Below, piece by piece: positions 35,003 to 42,980 of a stretch of DNA of 64,000 nucleotides. The notes below the pieces were generated by a model. The model saw nothing but the letters and a program-made list of their open reading frames with translations, did no database searches and had not been told where the DNA came from. The DNA comes from DAINRZ01 sp964634885. GTDB taxonomy: Bacteria; Bacteroidota; Ignavibacteria; Kapaibacteriales; UBA2268. The translations under genes and the position numbers were made by a program. The stretch spans positions 124,001 through 188,000 of the forward strand of contig CAZWLN010000001.1 of NCBI GenBank assembly GCA_964634885.1, given 5' to 3'. Within the stretch, counting starts at the first letter, position 1. The number at the start of each line of letters is the position of its first letter.

Positions 35003-36127
35003 ATGAATAGAATTATATGCGTTGTACTGGTACTTCTAATAGCTATTACATATCTAAGCGAAGCAAAATACGGGAAGAATTGTGGTGGCTGTACAGGCTG
35101 CAGCAAAGGAAAAACACAACCTGTTGCCATGGTGCAGGATAAAGATGAATTTGAACCCGTTTCAAACCAGGACGAGTTTGAAGAAGTTACGGATACCAAT
35201 GAATTCAGTGAGGTAATTGGCCAATCTGAATTTGAACAGCCTGGCGCCATCGACACAACGGTTCCGGAAGAAGTTGGTATTAATTGGGATATGCTTTACT
35301 GGCCCCTCGGTGCCCTTGCTTTTACCATTCTTGCGGGTTTCCTTGTCAGGTTCAGGCCGACCAGGACAGTAAGGGGAGTGCTGCTTACCGGCTCAGTAAT
35401 ATTCCTCGGTTTCTACAACGGCGCCTGTCCATGCCCTATCTCAAGCTTAAGCAATACCTTCATCGGCGCCATCGGCGGGGACGCCCCATGGGAGGCAATG
35501 GTCTGGTTCCTGGGATTGATACCGGTCACATTTGTCTTCGGAAAAGTATGGTGCGGGTGGATCTGCCATCTGGGTGCGCTCCAGGAATTCATATACAGGT
35601 CGGACAAGCTGAAATTCCTCAGGGGCAATAAGGCACAGATTGTAATGAAAGTCATGAGATGGGCTTTGCTTGTTACCTTGATTGTACAGCTCATATATAC
35701 ACAGACTTACCTGTTCGACGAGATCGACCCCTTCAGGACAGCATTCAACCTTGGCTTCGGGACTAGCCTTACCGGCTGGATACTGTTGGGCCTCATGCTG
35801 CTTTCTTCGGTGTTCATTTACAGGCCTTTCTGCAAAGCTGCATGCCCCATAGGCCTGCTGCTCGGCTTTGTGGCAAAGATACCAGGTGCGTCCGTACTGG
35901 GAGCAAAAGAGATATGTACAGGCTGTGTAACATGCTCCAAAGCTTGTAAGTACGACGCCATTGTAAGGAAAGATAAATACAGTGTACTCGACAATACGGA
36001 GTGCATCCTCTGCGGCGAGTGTATCGACCAATGCAGGCAAAACGGTATTTTATTCTATAGAAAAGGGAAAAAACACGGTGATAAAGTCATTCTTGAAGCC
36101 TGTTCTGTGGCTGCTGATAATAAGTAA
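35003..36127 (+). CDS. NapH/NosR-like membrane-bound 4Fe-4S protein
   Basis: 374 residues from ATG 35003 (an alternative TTG at 34970 adds 11). An N-terminal helix leads to a periplasmic CGGCTGC motif and an acidic nonapeptide repeat (four copies from 35144 to 35251, DEFEPVSNQ type). Five further helices follow with the membrane Cys motifs of the NapH/NosR group: NGACPCPI, VWCGWICHLG, FCKAACPIGLL. The cytosolic end carries two [4Fe-4S] motifs, CTGCVTCSKAC and CILCGECIDQC. Such proteins pass electrons from quinol or cytosolic donors across the inner membrane. It overlaps the next gene by 50 bases and heads a three-gene unit. Confidence 0.9.
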   Translation: MNRIICVVLVLLIAITYLSEAKYGKNCGGCTGCSKGKTQPVAMVQDKDEFEPVSNQDEFEEVTDTNEFSEVIGQSEFEQPGAIDTTVPEEVGINWDMLYWPLGALAFTILAGFLVRFRPTRTVRGVLLTGSVIFLGFYNGACPCPISSLSNTFIGAIGGDAPWEAMVWFLGLIPVTFVFGKVWCGWICHLGALQEFIYRSDKLKFLRGNKAQIVMKVMRWALLVTLIVQLIYTQTYLFDEIDPFRTAFNLGFGTSLTGWILLGLMLLSSVFIYRPFCKAACPIGLLLGFVAKIPGASVLGAKEICTGCVTCSKACKYDAIVRKDKYSVLDNTECILCGECIDQCRQNGILFYRKGKKHGDKVILEACSVAADNK

Positions 36128-37355
36128 CATTACATTAAAGGCAGGAGTTGACTGCCCCTCGTCGGTACCGGCACACATGAAGCCAATATGGGACGGCAGC
36201 AACTTCTCATGGGCTGTTGAAGGTACATTCGGCATCGGTGTAATTAACGACGTTACCATCATGAACCAGATGCTTGTTTTGGGCGCTGCATACCAGTTCG
36301 GAAGCCCTCGGCACCGCATCTATTTCGAGGGGGTAGGAAAAGGCTGGTACAATTCCGAAGAAGGCGATAACCTGGACTATGACAGGAATATTGAAGTAAT
36401 CGAACGCGACCACATCGGTGTCAGGGAACTGAACTACAAATACTCAGGCAAAGAAACCAGCCTGGCCGTGGGGTTACAGACAATGGGCGTCGGCGACTAT
36501 TTCCTGATGGATGAACGCGCACTCGCTATTAACTATGGCGATTACTTCGGCAAACTTAACGTAAACGCTTCTGTCGGCACCGTGATGAGGCATTTCGCAC
36601 GGCAACGCAGCGTATGTGCCCTGAGACACCTGTACAACATCAGCGGCGGGGGTAAATACGGCCTTGTTGGAAAAGGGTTCGGGGAAACGAACTTCCTCGC
36701 TGCAACAGCCAAATGGCTTCCCAACCGCGAAGTAAAAAAAGACGGTGAAGAGTCGGCGGATGAATTTGAGGAAGTTACGGATGACAATTCAAAAAGCATA
36801 TTCGAAGAAGCCGGCCTGATCTTTTACGAAGAATTCGGCAGGGGCTTTTCGGAGTATAAATACTATGCAGGAGCCTTTACTTCGGTAAACCTGCCTTTCG
36901 AATCGCTCCTCAGGTTCGAAACCGTTTACCAGTATATCCCGAACGAAAGGTGCTTCGCTTATTACGCCGACATATACAAAGGCATTACCTGGGACAACAA
37001 CTCATCCACCGGGTTTGCCGTCGGCGGCCTCGGAAAATCATGCATTGACAACGGTGTATATTTCTATCCTTCATTCTCCAATTTGTATATTGGCGAGGTG
37101 ATGAGGCTCGACGACAGGGAAATCCCGATCGTTTATGCCGCCGTTAAGCATAAATTCCCCTGGAAGAACAAACTCGTAATCAACTTCCAGGCAATGACAC
37201 AGCTTGAAGATGTACATACAAGTGAAATAGACCTGGAATTTGTTTGCAGGCTGTTCGGTTTCATCAAGTGGACAAATACCTTCAGCATGATAAATTCCAA
37301 TGCTCTCGACGAAACCTATTATATGGCAAGAACAGAAATAAGATTGGCTTATTAA
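36078..37355 (+). CDS. Exported outer-membrane beta-barrel candidate in the polyferredoxin operon
   Basis: 425 residues from a GTG at 36078, inside the end of the preceding gene, with AAAAGGG upstream. The GTG start gives a clean signal peptide (MIKSFLKPVLWLLIISN, cleaved near KAG); the open frame also extends upstream but would lose it. The mature protein has alternating hydrophobic/polar strands rich in Tyr, Phe and Gly (GIGVINDVTIMNQMLVLGAA, YYAGAFTSVNLPF) and ends in a Tyr (RTEIRLAY), as outer-membrane barrels do. One loop (residues 228-235) repeats DEFEEVTD from the NapH-like neighbour. No family name assigned. Context suggests a porin or scaffold for electron transfer. Confidence 0.8.
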   Translation: MIKSFLKPVLWLLIISNITLKAGVDCPSSVPAHMKPIWDGSNFSWAVEGTFGIGVINDVTIMNQMLVLGAAYQFGSPRHRIYFEGVGKGWYNSEEGDNLDYDRNIEVIERDHIGVRELNYKYSGKETSLAVGLQTMGVGDYFLMDERALAINYGDYFGKLNVNASVGTVMRHFARQRSVCALRHLYNISGGGKYGLVGKGFGETNFLAATAKWLPNREVKKDGEESADEFEEVTDDNSKSIFEEAGLIFYEEFGRGFSEYKYYAGAFTSVNLPFESLLRFETVYQYIPNERCFAYYADIYKGITWDNNSSTGFAVGGLGKSCIDNGVYFYPSFSNLYIGEVMRLDDREIPIVYAAVKHKFPWKNKLVINFQAMTQLEDVHTSEIDLEFVCRLFGFIKWTNTFSMINSNALDETYYMARTEIRLAY

Positions 37356-37369
37356 ACTAAGGAAATAAT

Positions 37370-38608
37370 ATGGATGAAAGAATAAAAAGGCGGAATTTTC
37401 TGAAGGCAATATCCCTGGCTGCTGCCGGCAGTGCGGTATGTTCTGCATTCCCGTTACTGACCTCGTGCACAAAGAACGGCGTCAGCCCACTCGGCGTCTA
37501 TTCCATCGACACTGAAAAATGCTTAGGGTGCGGCGACTGCCTCGGAGCATGTCTTTACAGTGCCATCGACCTTCCCGAATTATCCCGTTATACCATCGAC
37601 GGGTCAAAGTGTGTCGGCTGCGGCAAATGTGTGGAAAAATGCAAATATGATGCATTTATCTTACCCGTCAAATCATCCTATACCATAAATGAAACGGCAT
37701 GTATCGGCTGCGGCAAATGCCTTGAATACTGCAAGGAAAACGCCATCATCCTGCCGGAGAAATCAACCTATTCCATAGATACGGATACTTGCACCGAATG
37801 CGGTAAATGCGTACCAAAATGTCCGGAAGGAGCATTTGAGGTTAGCATAATAGACTACATCTTCAACAGCGACAATTGCGTCGGCTGCGGCAAATGCCTG
37901 ACGGCCTGTGCAAACGAAGGTGTGGCAATTACCTGGAAAAAAGAGTATTACACCGTTAAAAGGGACCAGTGCGGGCACTGCCATTCGCAATGCGCCACTG
38001 CATGTGAGTATGAAGCCATTACCATTTCAGGTAAAGCGACGATCGACAAGGACAAATGCCAGAGATGCGGCAAGTGTATTATTGCCTGCCCTAACAGCGC
38101 AATCAATAAAGCCGTCGTTCAGAAAGACGACACTAAATGTAACCACTGCGGAAAGTGCTACCGTTATTGTGCTTACGACGCCGTTACACAATCCAAGCCG
38201 TCGGACTATCACGCTCCCAGGGTAAACCAGGAACTATGCACTGCCTGTGGCCAGTGTATGCTGCCTGCCTCCCTGGCTTGTGTCGATTACGAGGCTGTTA
38301 CGAGGGTATTAAAGAAAGCAGCCATCGACCTGAATAAATGTACGGCATGTGGTGACTGCAATGTTCCTGCCGCTCCGGCATGCCCCGAAAGCTATGCTGC
38401 TATTGTAGGGAACCTGAAAACAGCTGAAGTAAACCAGTCGAAGTGCATACGCTGCAATGAGTGCCTCAGCGTTTCAGATCCAGCATGCCCCGTGAAATTC
38501 AATGCCATTACTCTTACTTCAAAACAGGCAGAGATAAATGACGCTAAATGCCGTGCATGTGGGGACTGTCTGCCGGAATGTAAATATGACGCTATTTTCA
38601 GGGGGTAA
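37370..38608 (+). CDS. Tat-exported polyferredoxin with twelve [4Fe-4S] motifs
   Basis: 412 residues. The N terminus is a twin-arginine signal (RIKRRNFLKAIS), ending in a lipobox-like LLTSC at about 29-33, so the mature protein may be a periplasmic or surface lipoprotein. The rest is a chain of twelve roughly 33-residue units, each with a four-Cys motif: seven of the form CxxCGxCxxxC from CLGCGDCLGAC onward, an irregular CGHCHSQCATAC sixth, three with a longer last gap (CTACGQCMLPASLAC type, units 9-11), and a final CRACGDCLPEC. All 48 ligand Cys are present. It should act as an electron wire. SD site AAGGA precedes ATG 37370, 15 bases after the barrel gene. Confidence 0.93.
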   Translation: MDERIKRRNFLKAISLAAAGSAVCSAFPLLTSCTKNGVSPLGVYSIDTEKCLGCGDCLGACLYSAIDLPELSRYTIDGSKCVGCGKCVEKCKYDAFILPVKSSYTINETACIGCGKCLEYCKENAIILPEKSTYSIDTDTCTECGKCVPKCPEGAFEVSIIDYIFNSDNCVGCGKCLTACANEGVAITWKKEYYTVKRDQCGHCHSQCATACEYEAITISGKATIDKDKCQRCGKCIIACPNSAINKAVVQKDDTKCNHCGKCYRYCAYDAVTQSKPSDYHAPRVNQELCTACGQCMLPASLACVDYEAVTRVLKKAAIDLNKCTACGDCNVPAAPACPESYAAIVGNLKTAEVNQSKCIRCNECLSVSDPACPVKFNAITLTSKQAEINDAKCRACGDCLPECKYDAIFRG

Positions 38609-38611
38609 AGG

Positions 38612-38815
38612 TCAGATACGCCTTCTTTCCATCAGCTTCCTGAAATGCTCGAAAGACCTGTCGTAAGTCTTTTCCGCATCAGCGGGGAAGAAGCATGCCG
38701 GTAACTCCCGTGCCCGTTTGTGGTAATTGACACAGTCGCAGCAACGGCCCTTCCTGGGACATGGTTCGTAGGTACAGTTGCAGTTTTGCCTGTTCTTTTC
38801 GTCGTTACATTCCAT
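38612..38815 (-). CDS. DUF6485 small Cys-rich protein
   Basis: 67 residues with seven Cys near the N terminus: MECNDEKNRQNCNCTYEPCP and RKGRCCDCVNYHKR, followed by RELPACFFP. This matches the DUF6485 family, short cytosolic proteins with a probable metal site. Function unknown. It faces the polyferredoxin gene convergently with only three bases between stops. Confidence 0.88.
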   Translation of the reverse strand: MECNDEKNRQNCNCTYEPCPRKGRCCDCVNYHKRARELPACFFPADAEKTYDRSFEHFRKLMERRRI

Positions 38816-38820
38816 AGCGT

Positions 38821-39708
38821 TCAGCCTTTATTAATTTCGAATACATAATCAGTGTTGTATGTCCTTACAAAAAGTTTGCCGTCTTTTTTGATGAACATCT
38901 CTGCTGCCGAGGCAATCTTTGTTTTACCTATAACCCTTCCTGAGTATTTGTCCAACAGGTAGATGAAATCCTTTTCCTGAGTAAATCCGTAGCCGGTGAT
39001 GATGACATCGCCCTCGACCAGGAAATTGCGCGAATTGCAGATCAGCGGCTGGCTGCGCCACAGGATGCTATTGGTTTTAAGATCGATAGCCGTAATATAT
39101 GCGTTCATGTTCCTGGAACTGGACGCGTAAGTGCTGTGGGCATTGGAAACATAGAGAATTCCCCCTTCGATAGTTGCCCAGTTCACACTCTGGTAGATGA
39201 ACTCTTTGTCGGCAGCGATATAATCGGGCGAGTATATATAATTGGAAAAATCGAAGGCGTATTTCATTGAGGATTTTGCCTTGTCGCACACGAAAAGTAT
39301 CTCCCTGTCGGCAAAATCCTTACCGTAAATCATATAGATATAATTATTATCATAGAAACAATCAGTCAGTATCCTGTCGCCGTACTTCACCGGTATCTCC
39401 GGCGGAATTTCCCCTGATTGGCCCATGAAAGGATTGTCAGGGGTATAGGACGGAAATGTAAGTGCATTGCTGCTGAACCAGTTTTCCTCGTCAATGATCT
39501 GGTTCTTTTGCTGTGTAACTTTTTTCAGGGCAATCATCTCTGCCTTCTGCTTTACGTTGGCAAACTGGCCTTTGAAAGGAGGGATTTCCAGTTTTACAGG
39601 TTTCATTCCGAAATCGATGTGCGGCTTGTCGTTCCCCTGGCCGTTTACTACGGCTGAACACAGGAACATTGTAAACACCGTAATTGTTGTAATTATTATT
39701 GTTCTCAT
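38821..39708 (-). CDS. Exported PQQ-like propeller protein
   Basis: 295 residues with a signal peptide (1-23, ends VVNG). The C-terminal two thirds has repeated blade segments (YITAIDLKTNSILWRSQP, FIYLLDKYSGRVIGKTK, FVRTYNTDYVFEINKG) typical of PQQ-like beta propellers. The N-terminal mature part is Pro-rich (VKLEIPPFKGQF). Too short for a full eight-blade propeller. It precedes the DUF6485 gene on the same strand with five bases between them, so the two are probably co-transcribed. Confidence 0.8.
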   Translation of the reverse strand: MRTIIITTITVFTMFLCSAVVNGQGNDKPHIDFGMKPVKLEIPPFKGQFANVKQKAEMIALKKVTQQKNQIIDEENWFSSNALTFPSYTPDNPFMGQSGEIPPEIPVKYGDRILTDCFYDNNYIYMIYGKDFADREILFVCDKAKSSMKYAFDFSNYIYSPDYIAADKEFIYQSVNWATIEGGILYVSNAHSTYASSSRNMNAYITAIDLKTNSILWRSQPLICNSRNFLVEGDVIITGYGFTQEKDFIYLLDKYSGRVIGKTKIASAAEMFIKKDGKLFVRTYNTDYVFEINKG

Positions 39709-39908
39709 AAATTATATATATTTTATTAAACAATTTTAATTTTTATCAATTTACGTAGAAATATATTAAATATTCAAATATTTAGAATCAGCAATAATTT
39801 AATCGAAATTGAAAATATAGTTCAACATCTGAAGAATGCTTTTTTTCTTTTCAGTCTCTTTTTTAAATTACATTCTTGAATATTGATATAATTTGTTTTT
39901 TATTAAGA

Positions 39909-40964
39909 ATGTTAAAAAAGCCATCACTCAGTAAAAGCGGCAGTTCCAAGGACCTGTCGGCAAAGTCCAAAAGCCCGGTGCTTCCGTTGATACTTCTGGC
40001 GGTAGTGATAATCGTCGGTACTGTCGGCTATTACTTAATGTGGCTCGACGATTATAATGCCACGATAATCGACTCTCTGTTCATGACACTGACAACAATC
40101 ACCACCATTGGCTTTGGCGAAGTCAAGCCGCTTGACGATACGGCCAGGATATTCACCATACTAATTGCCTTTTTCGGCATCGGCAGCCTGTTCTACGTGC
40201 TGGGAGTCTGGATGGAAAACCTGTTTATGATTCAATTGAATAATAACTCCCGGAGAAAAAAGACCATGAAGATCATCGATAAACTCAACAACCACATAAT
40301 ACTCATCGGGTACGGCAGGGTAGGGCAGCTCGCCGCAAACGAACTGAAGCAGAGTAACGAAGATTTCATTATCATCGACGCTTCGATTGTTGACAACGAT
40401 GTCCGCGGCATCGACGACTCAATGCTTACACTCAGGGGCGACGCCACCTATGACGATGTACTGATCAGGGCCGGTATCCGGAGAGCAAAAGGCCTCATCA
40501 TCTCGACACCCGACTCCGCCACCAATGTATTTATCGTTCTCAGCGCCAAGGTTCTCAATCCGGGGATATTCATCGTTGCAAGGTCAGACTATGAAAACGA
40601 CGTGGAAAAGCTCCGCAGGGCAGGCGCCGACAGGATTGTCAATCCTTACTCCATCGGTGGTGTCAGGATGGCAAACATGATGCTCAACACCAACATCATC
40701 GATTTCCTGGAAACGAGCTACGGCGAAGGTGAAGAAAACCTGAAGATGGAAAACCTGACAATCACTAATAATAATCCATGGGTGAATATGTCACTCAGGG
40801 ATACTATGGTCAGACAAAAGACAGGGGTGACAATCCTCGCAGTCATCAGGAATGGTAAACCACTCGTGAATCCCGGAGGCGACTTCATCATCCGCTCAGG
40901 CGACCAGCTTGCTGTGTTTGGTACGAGGTCGCAGTTGCTGAACCTGGAAAAAGCCTGGGATTGA
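39909..40964 (+). CDS. Two-TM potassium channel with RCK (TrkA) domains
   Basis: 351 residues from ATG 39909. Two transmembrane helices (LPLILLAVVIIVGTVGYYL and IFTILIAFFGIGSLFYVLGV) flank a pore loop with the selectivity filter TTITTIGFGE (GFG rather than GYG). The C-terminal half has an RCK_N Rossmann domain (IILIGYGRVGQLAANEL) and an RCK_C domain (LRDTMVRQKTGVTILAVIR). It would be a ligand-gated K+ channel in the inner membrane. The open frame has a TTG at 39876 without a ribosome site, so the ATG is preferred, though its own SD is weak. A single stand-alone gene. Confidence 0.92.
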   Translation: MLKKPSLSKSGSSKDLSAKSKSPVLPLILLAVVIIVGTVGYYLMWLDDYNATIIDSLFMTLTTITTIGFGEVKPLDDTARIFTILIAFFGIGSLFYVLGVWMENLFMIQLNNNSRRKKTMKIIDKLNNHIILIGYGRVGQLAANELKQSNEDFIIIDASIVDNDVRGIDDSMLTLRGDATYDDVLIRAGIRRAKGLIISTPDSATNVFIVLSAKVLNPGIFIVARSDYENDVEKLRRAGADRIVNPYSIGGVRMANMMLNTNIIDFLETSYGEGEENLKMENLTITNNNPWVNMSLRDTMVRQKTGVTILAVIRNGKPLVNPGGDFIIRSGDQLAVFGTRSQLLNLEKAWD

Positions 40965-41136
40965 ATTCTGAATTCTGAGCCGAGCGCAGCGAGACCGGCG
41001 TAGCCAATTCTGAATTATGAATGTAAGAAAAAGCAGAGCTGGAGCGACTTTCCCCTCCTTGGATAAGGAGGGGGCAGGGGGTGGTTGGACTTCTTCAGTT
41101 CTTCAGTTCTTCAAGTTTATAAAGTTTGTAAAGAAA

Positions 41137-41268
41137 GAATGAAAGCCCCAGAGAGGCGGCATATTAATATTGAAAAGTAAGAATGATAGCCCCAGAGGGG
41201 CGGCATATTAATAGTTTATAAAGTTTGTAAAGAAAGAATGAAAGCCCCAGAGGGGCGGCATATTAATA
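41137..41268. repeat. Three copies of a 33-base palindromic element
   Basis: Copies at 41137-41169, 41181-41213 and 41236-41268, each reading GAATGAWAGCCCCAGAG, then an RGGCGGCATATTAATA end. The core GCCCC-AGA-GGGGC forms a hairpin (one mismatch in copy 1). Copies 1 and 3 are each preceded by AGTTTATAAAGTTTGTAAAG. Spacing is unequal, and the hairpin core and the lack of Cas genes argue against CRISPR. Confidence 0.88.
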
Positions 41269-41281
41269 GGTAAAGACGAAC

Positions 41282-41300
41282 AGCCCCACAGGGGCTTTTT
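41282..41300 (+). terminator. Terminator-like hairpin
   Basis: AGCCCC/GGGGCT stem with an ACA loop followed by TTTTT. It resembles the core of the neighbouring 33-base repeats, so it may be a diverged copy. It could end transcription from the K+ channel gene. Confidence 0.55.
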
Positions 41301-41603
41301 CCTCTCTCAATAGCCACGTCATTTATGGCGTGGGCAGGAAATAGAAAGAAAATAATTTACTCAGTTCCAGGAGCGTCGGGTTTGACTCTACCTGCGAGGT
41401 GGAGTCTATCTTGCAGATTGCCCGTTGTTAACCTTACGAATTTGGTAAAACCTTCGGAAGGTTTGATGCGTATTTGTGTTCTTTCTCCTTCCCCTTGGGG
41501 AAGGCCGGGATGGGGTTTGTTAGTTTGTAAAGTCTTAAAGGTATGAAGCCAACCACATAGGCATAATATTGTTGAACATAGGAAAAATAACCGGCAATAA
41601 ATA

Positions 41604-42317
41604 CTATGTATGATCCGCAACGGCCAGCGTAGCTGCATCCACACGCCGGGCGCCGCTTTCCAGCAGCGCTTCTGCACAGGCGTTGAGTGTAGAGCCGGTT
41701 GTTAATACATCGTCAACCAGCAGGAAAGACTTGCCCTGTGTACCTGCACCCTTTACGACTTCAAATACCCGGCTGACATTCTTACGTCGGGCTTCTTTAC
41801 TCAGTTTTGTCTGCGTAGTGGTGTATTTCTTTCTGCGGATAATTCTAATATCGACCGGAATACCTGTTTCGCGGCTAATGCCTCTTGAGATCATCTCGGC
41901 CTGGTTGTAGCCGCGTTCCCGTTTGCGGGCGGCATGGATGGGTACAGGCAATATGGCGTCGTAGCCGAAGCCGGGAATGTACTTCAGCAACCTGCCGAAT
42001 TCACCGCCAAGCTCGATGCCGATTTTCCACATGCTGTGGTATTTCAGCTCGCGAATGAGGCAGGCATAGACATTTTCATCATTATATTTAAAAAATGAGT
42101 ATATGCCGCTCAGGTAGAAGTAATCCCTGTTCTCCTGCATGGATTCGATCCTGTTAAGAAGGATGTCCCCGGGAGGCGCCAGAGGTATATTGTCAAGGCA
42201 GGTACGACAGACGAAATCGCCTTCGCATGGGCCGGACAGTCTGTCGTTGCAAATCAGGCACACACGGGGAGCTATGAATTGCAGGAGATTGTCGGCAATA
42301 TTCTTAAATAATTTCAA
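41604..42317 (-). CDS. ComF-family phosphoribosyltransferase-like protein
   Basis: 237 residues. An N-terminal zinc-finger-like region (CLICNDRLSG, FVCRTCLDNI) is followed by a PRTase domain: ILPVPIHAARKRERGYNQAE and the PRPP loop FLLVDDVLTTGSTLNACAE. ComF proteins take part in DNA uptake during natural transformation. A ComEC-type protein is also encoded in this window (50473-52392), which supports competence. Its start overlaps the stop of the DoxX gene by four bases, so the two are coupled. Confidence 0.92.
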   Translation of the reverse strand: MKLFKNIADNLLQFIAPRVCLICNDRLSGPCEGDFVCRTCLDNIPLAPPGDILLNRIESMQENRDYFYLSGIYSFFKYNDENVYACLIRELKYHSMWKIGIELGGEFGRLLKYIPGFGYDAILPVPIHAARKRERGYNQAEMISRGISRETGIPVDIRIIRRKKYTTTQTKLSKEARRKNVSRVFEVVKGAGTQGKSFLLVDDVLTTGSTLNACAEALLESGARRVDAATLAVADHT

Positions 42318-42793
42318 ATATTCGTTTGTGATTCTTTCAAAGATTCTTTAACTAAGAATTTTTCAAATGAAAGTGTATTGTTTGGGAAGATGATGAGCCA
42401 GACAGCAGCTACGAGCATCCCGAAGTCCTCAAACAATTTGGGCCAGCCGACCTCTTCAGGATTAGCCGTAGAACAGCCGCAGTTGATGCTGAATCCCCTG
42501 ATCATTGCCGAAGAGATTGCGATGATGAAGACGACAAGCATGAAACCGATGACGGCGGCATTAGCCCTGATCTTTATGCCTGCAATCAACATGATGCCGC
42601 ATATCAGTTCGAGCCAGGGGAGGATTAATGCAAATATGTTGACAATGAAATCCGGCAGGATGCGGTAATTTAAAATCTCCCTGGCAAATTCTCCGGGGTC
42701 GGCGATTTTACCGATAGACCAAAAAACGAATATCGCGCCCAATACAACTCTGACGACTAAAGTTAAATATGGATTATCAAGAATCTTTTTCAT
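42314..42793 (-). CDS. DoxX/MauE-like membrane protein
   Basis: 159 residues with four hydrophobic helices. LVVRVVLGAIFVFWSIGKIADP and LPWLELICGIMLIAG are characteristic of the DoxX/MauE group, and the loop INCGCSTANPEEVGW carries the CGC seen in MauE-like members thought to assist disulfide or redox maturation. Encoded upstream of comF with ATGA overlap; any functional link to it is unclear. Confidence 0.88.
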   Translation of the reverse strand: MKKILDNPYLTLVVRVVLGAIFVFWSIGKIADPGEFAREILNYRILPDFIVNIFALILPWLELICGIMLIAGIKIRANAAVIGFMLVVFIIAISSAMIRGFSINCGCSTANPEEVGWPKLFEDFGMLVAAVWLIIFPNNTLSFEKFLVKESLKESQTNI

Positions 42794-42980
42794 AGTTCAT
42801 TCTTTATGTCAATTATACATAACTTCCAAAAACTGTTTTTTACCGGTGGATTACACTTCCACTACATATGTAAGACGCAAATCCATCGATTAAGACTCAT
42901 CAAAAACATAATTATTTGAATATTTTCTGAACCATAATTCATAATTTTGCAATTATTATTAATGTAATGTAGAAGAGAAT

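Larger units (their letters stand above)
40965..41603. repeat. Repeat-filled intergenic spacer
   Basis: 639 bases without a credible gene. Contents in order: GAGCCGAGCGCAGCGAGACC-type repeat with AATTCTGAATT (about 40965-41022), a CCTCCTTGGATAAGGAGG palindrome (about 41055), TTCTTCAGTTCTTCAG runs, three copies of a palindromic 33-base element (41137, 41181, 41236), a terminator-like hairpin at 41282, a CCACG/CGTGG hairpin near 41312-41334, and CCTTCCCCTTGGGGAAGG with flanking GGCCGGGATGGGG (about 41489-41517). The same families recur at 46878-47230. Confidence 0.85.

Noticed and set aside
35447..36040. Minus-strand open frame of 197 codons over the NapH-like gene
   Set aside because: Shadow of the opposite strand, where all Cys motifs make sense.
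37370..38608. Assignment of the polyferredoxin to a methanogen-type or Rnf/Fpo subunit
   Set aside because: It has a Tat signal and no accompanying Rnf, Fpo or hydrogenase genes; the neighbours point to an envelope role.
41137..41268. CRISPR array
   Set aside because: Only three copies with unequal spacing, internally palindromic with a strong hairpin core, and no Cas genes in the window.
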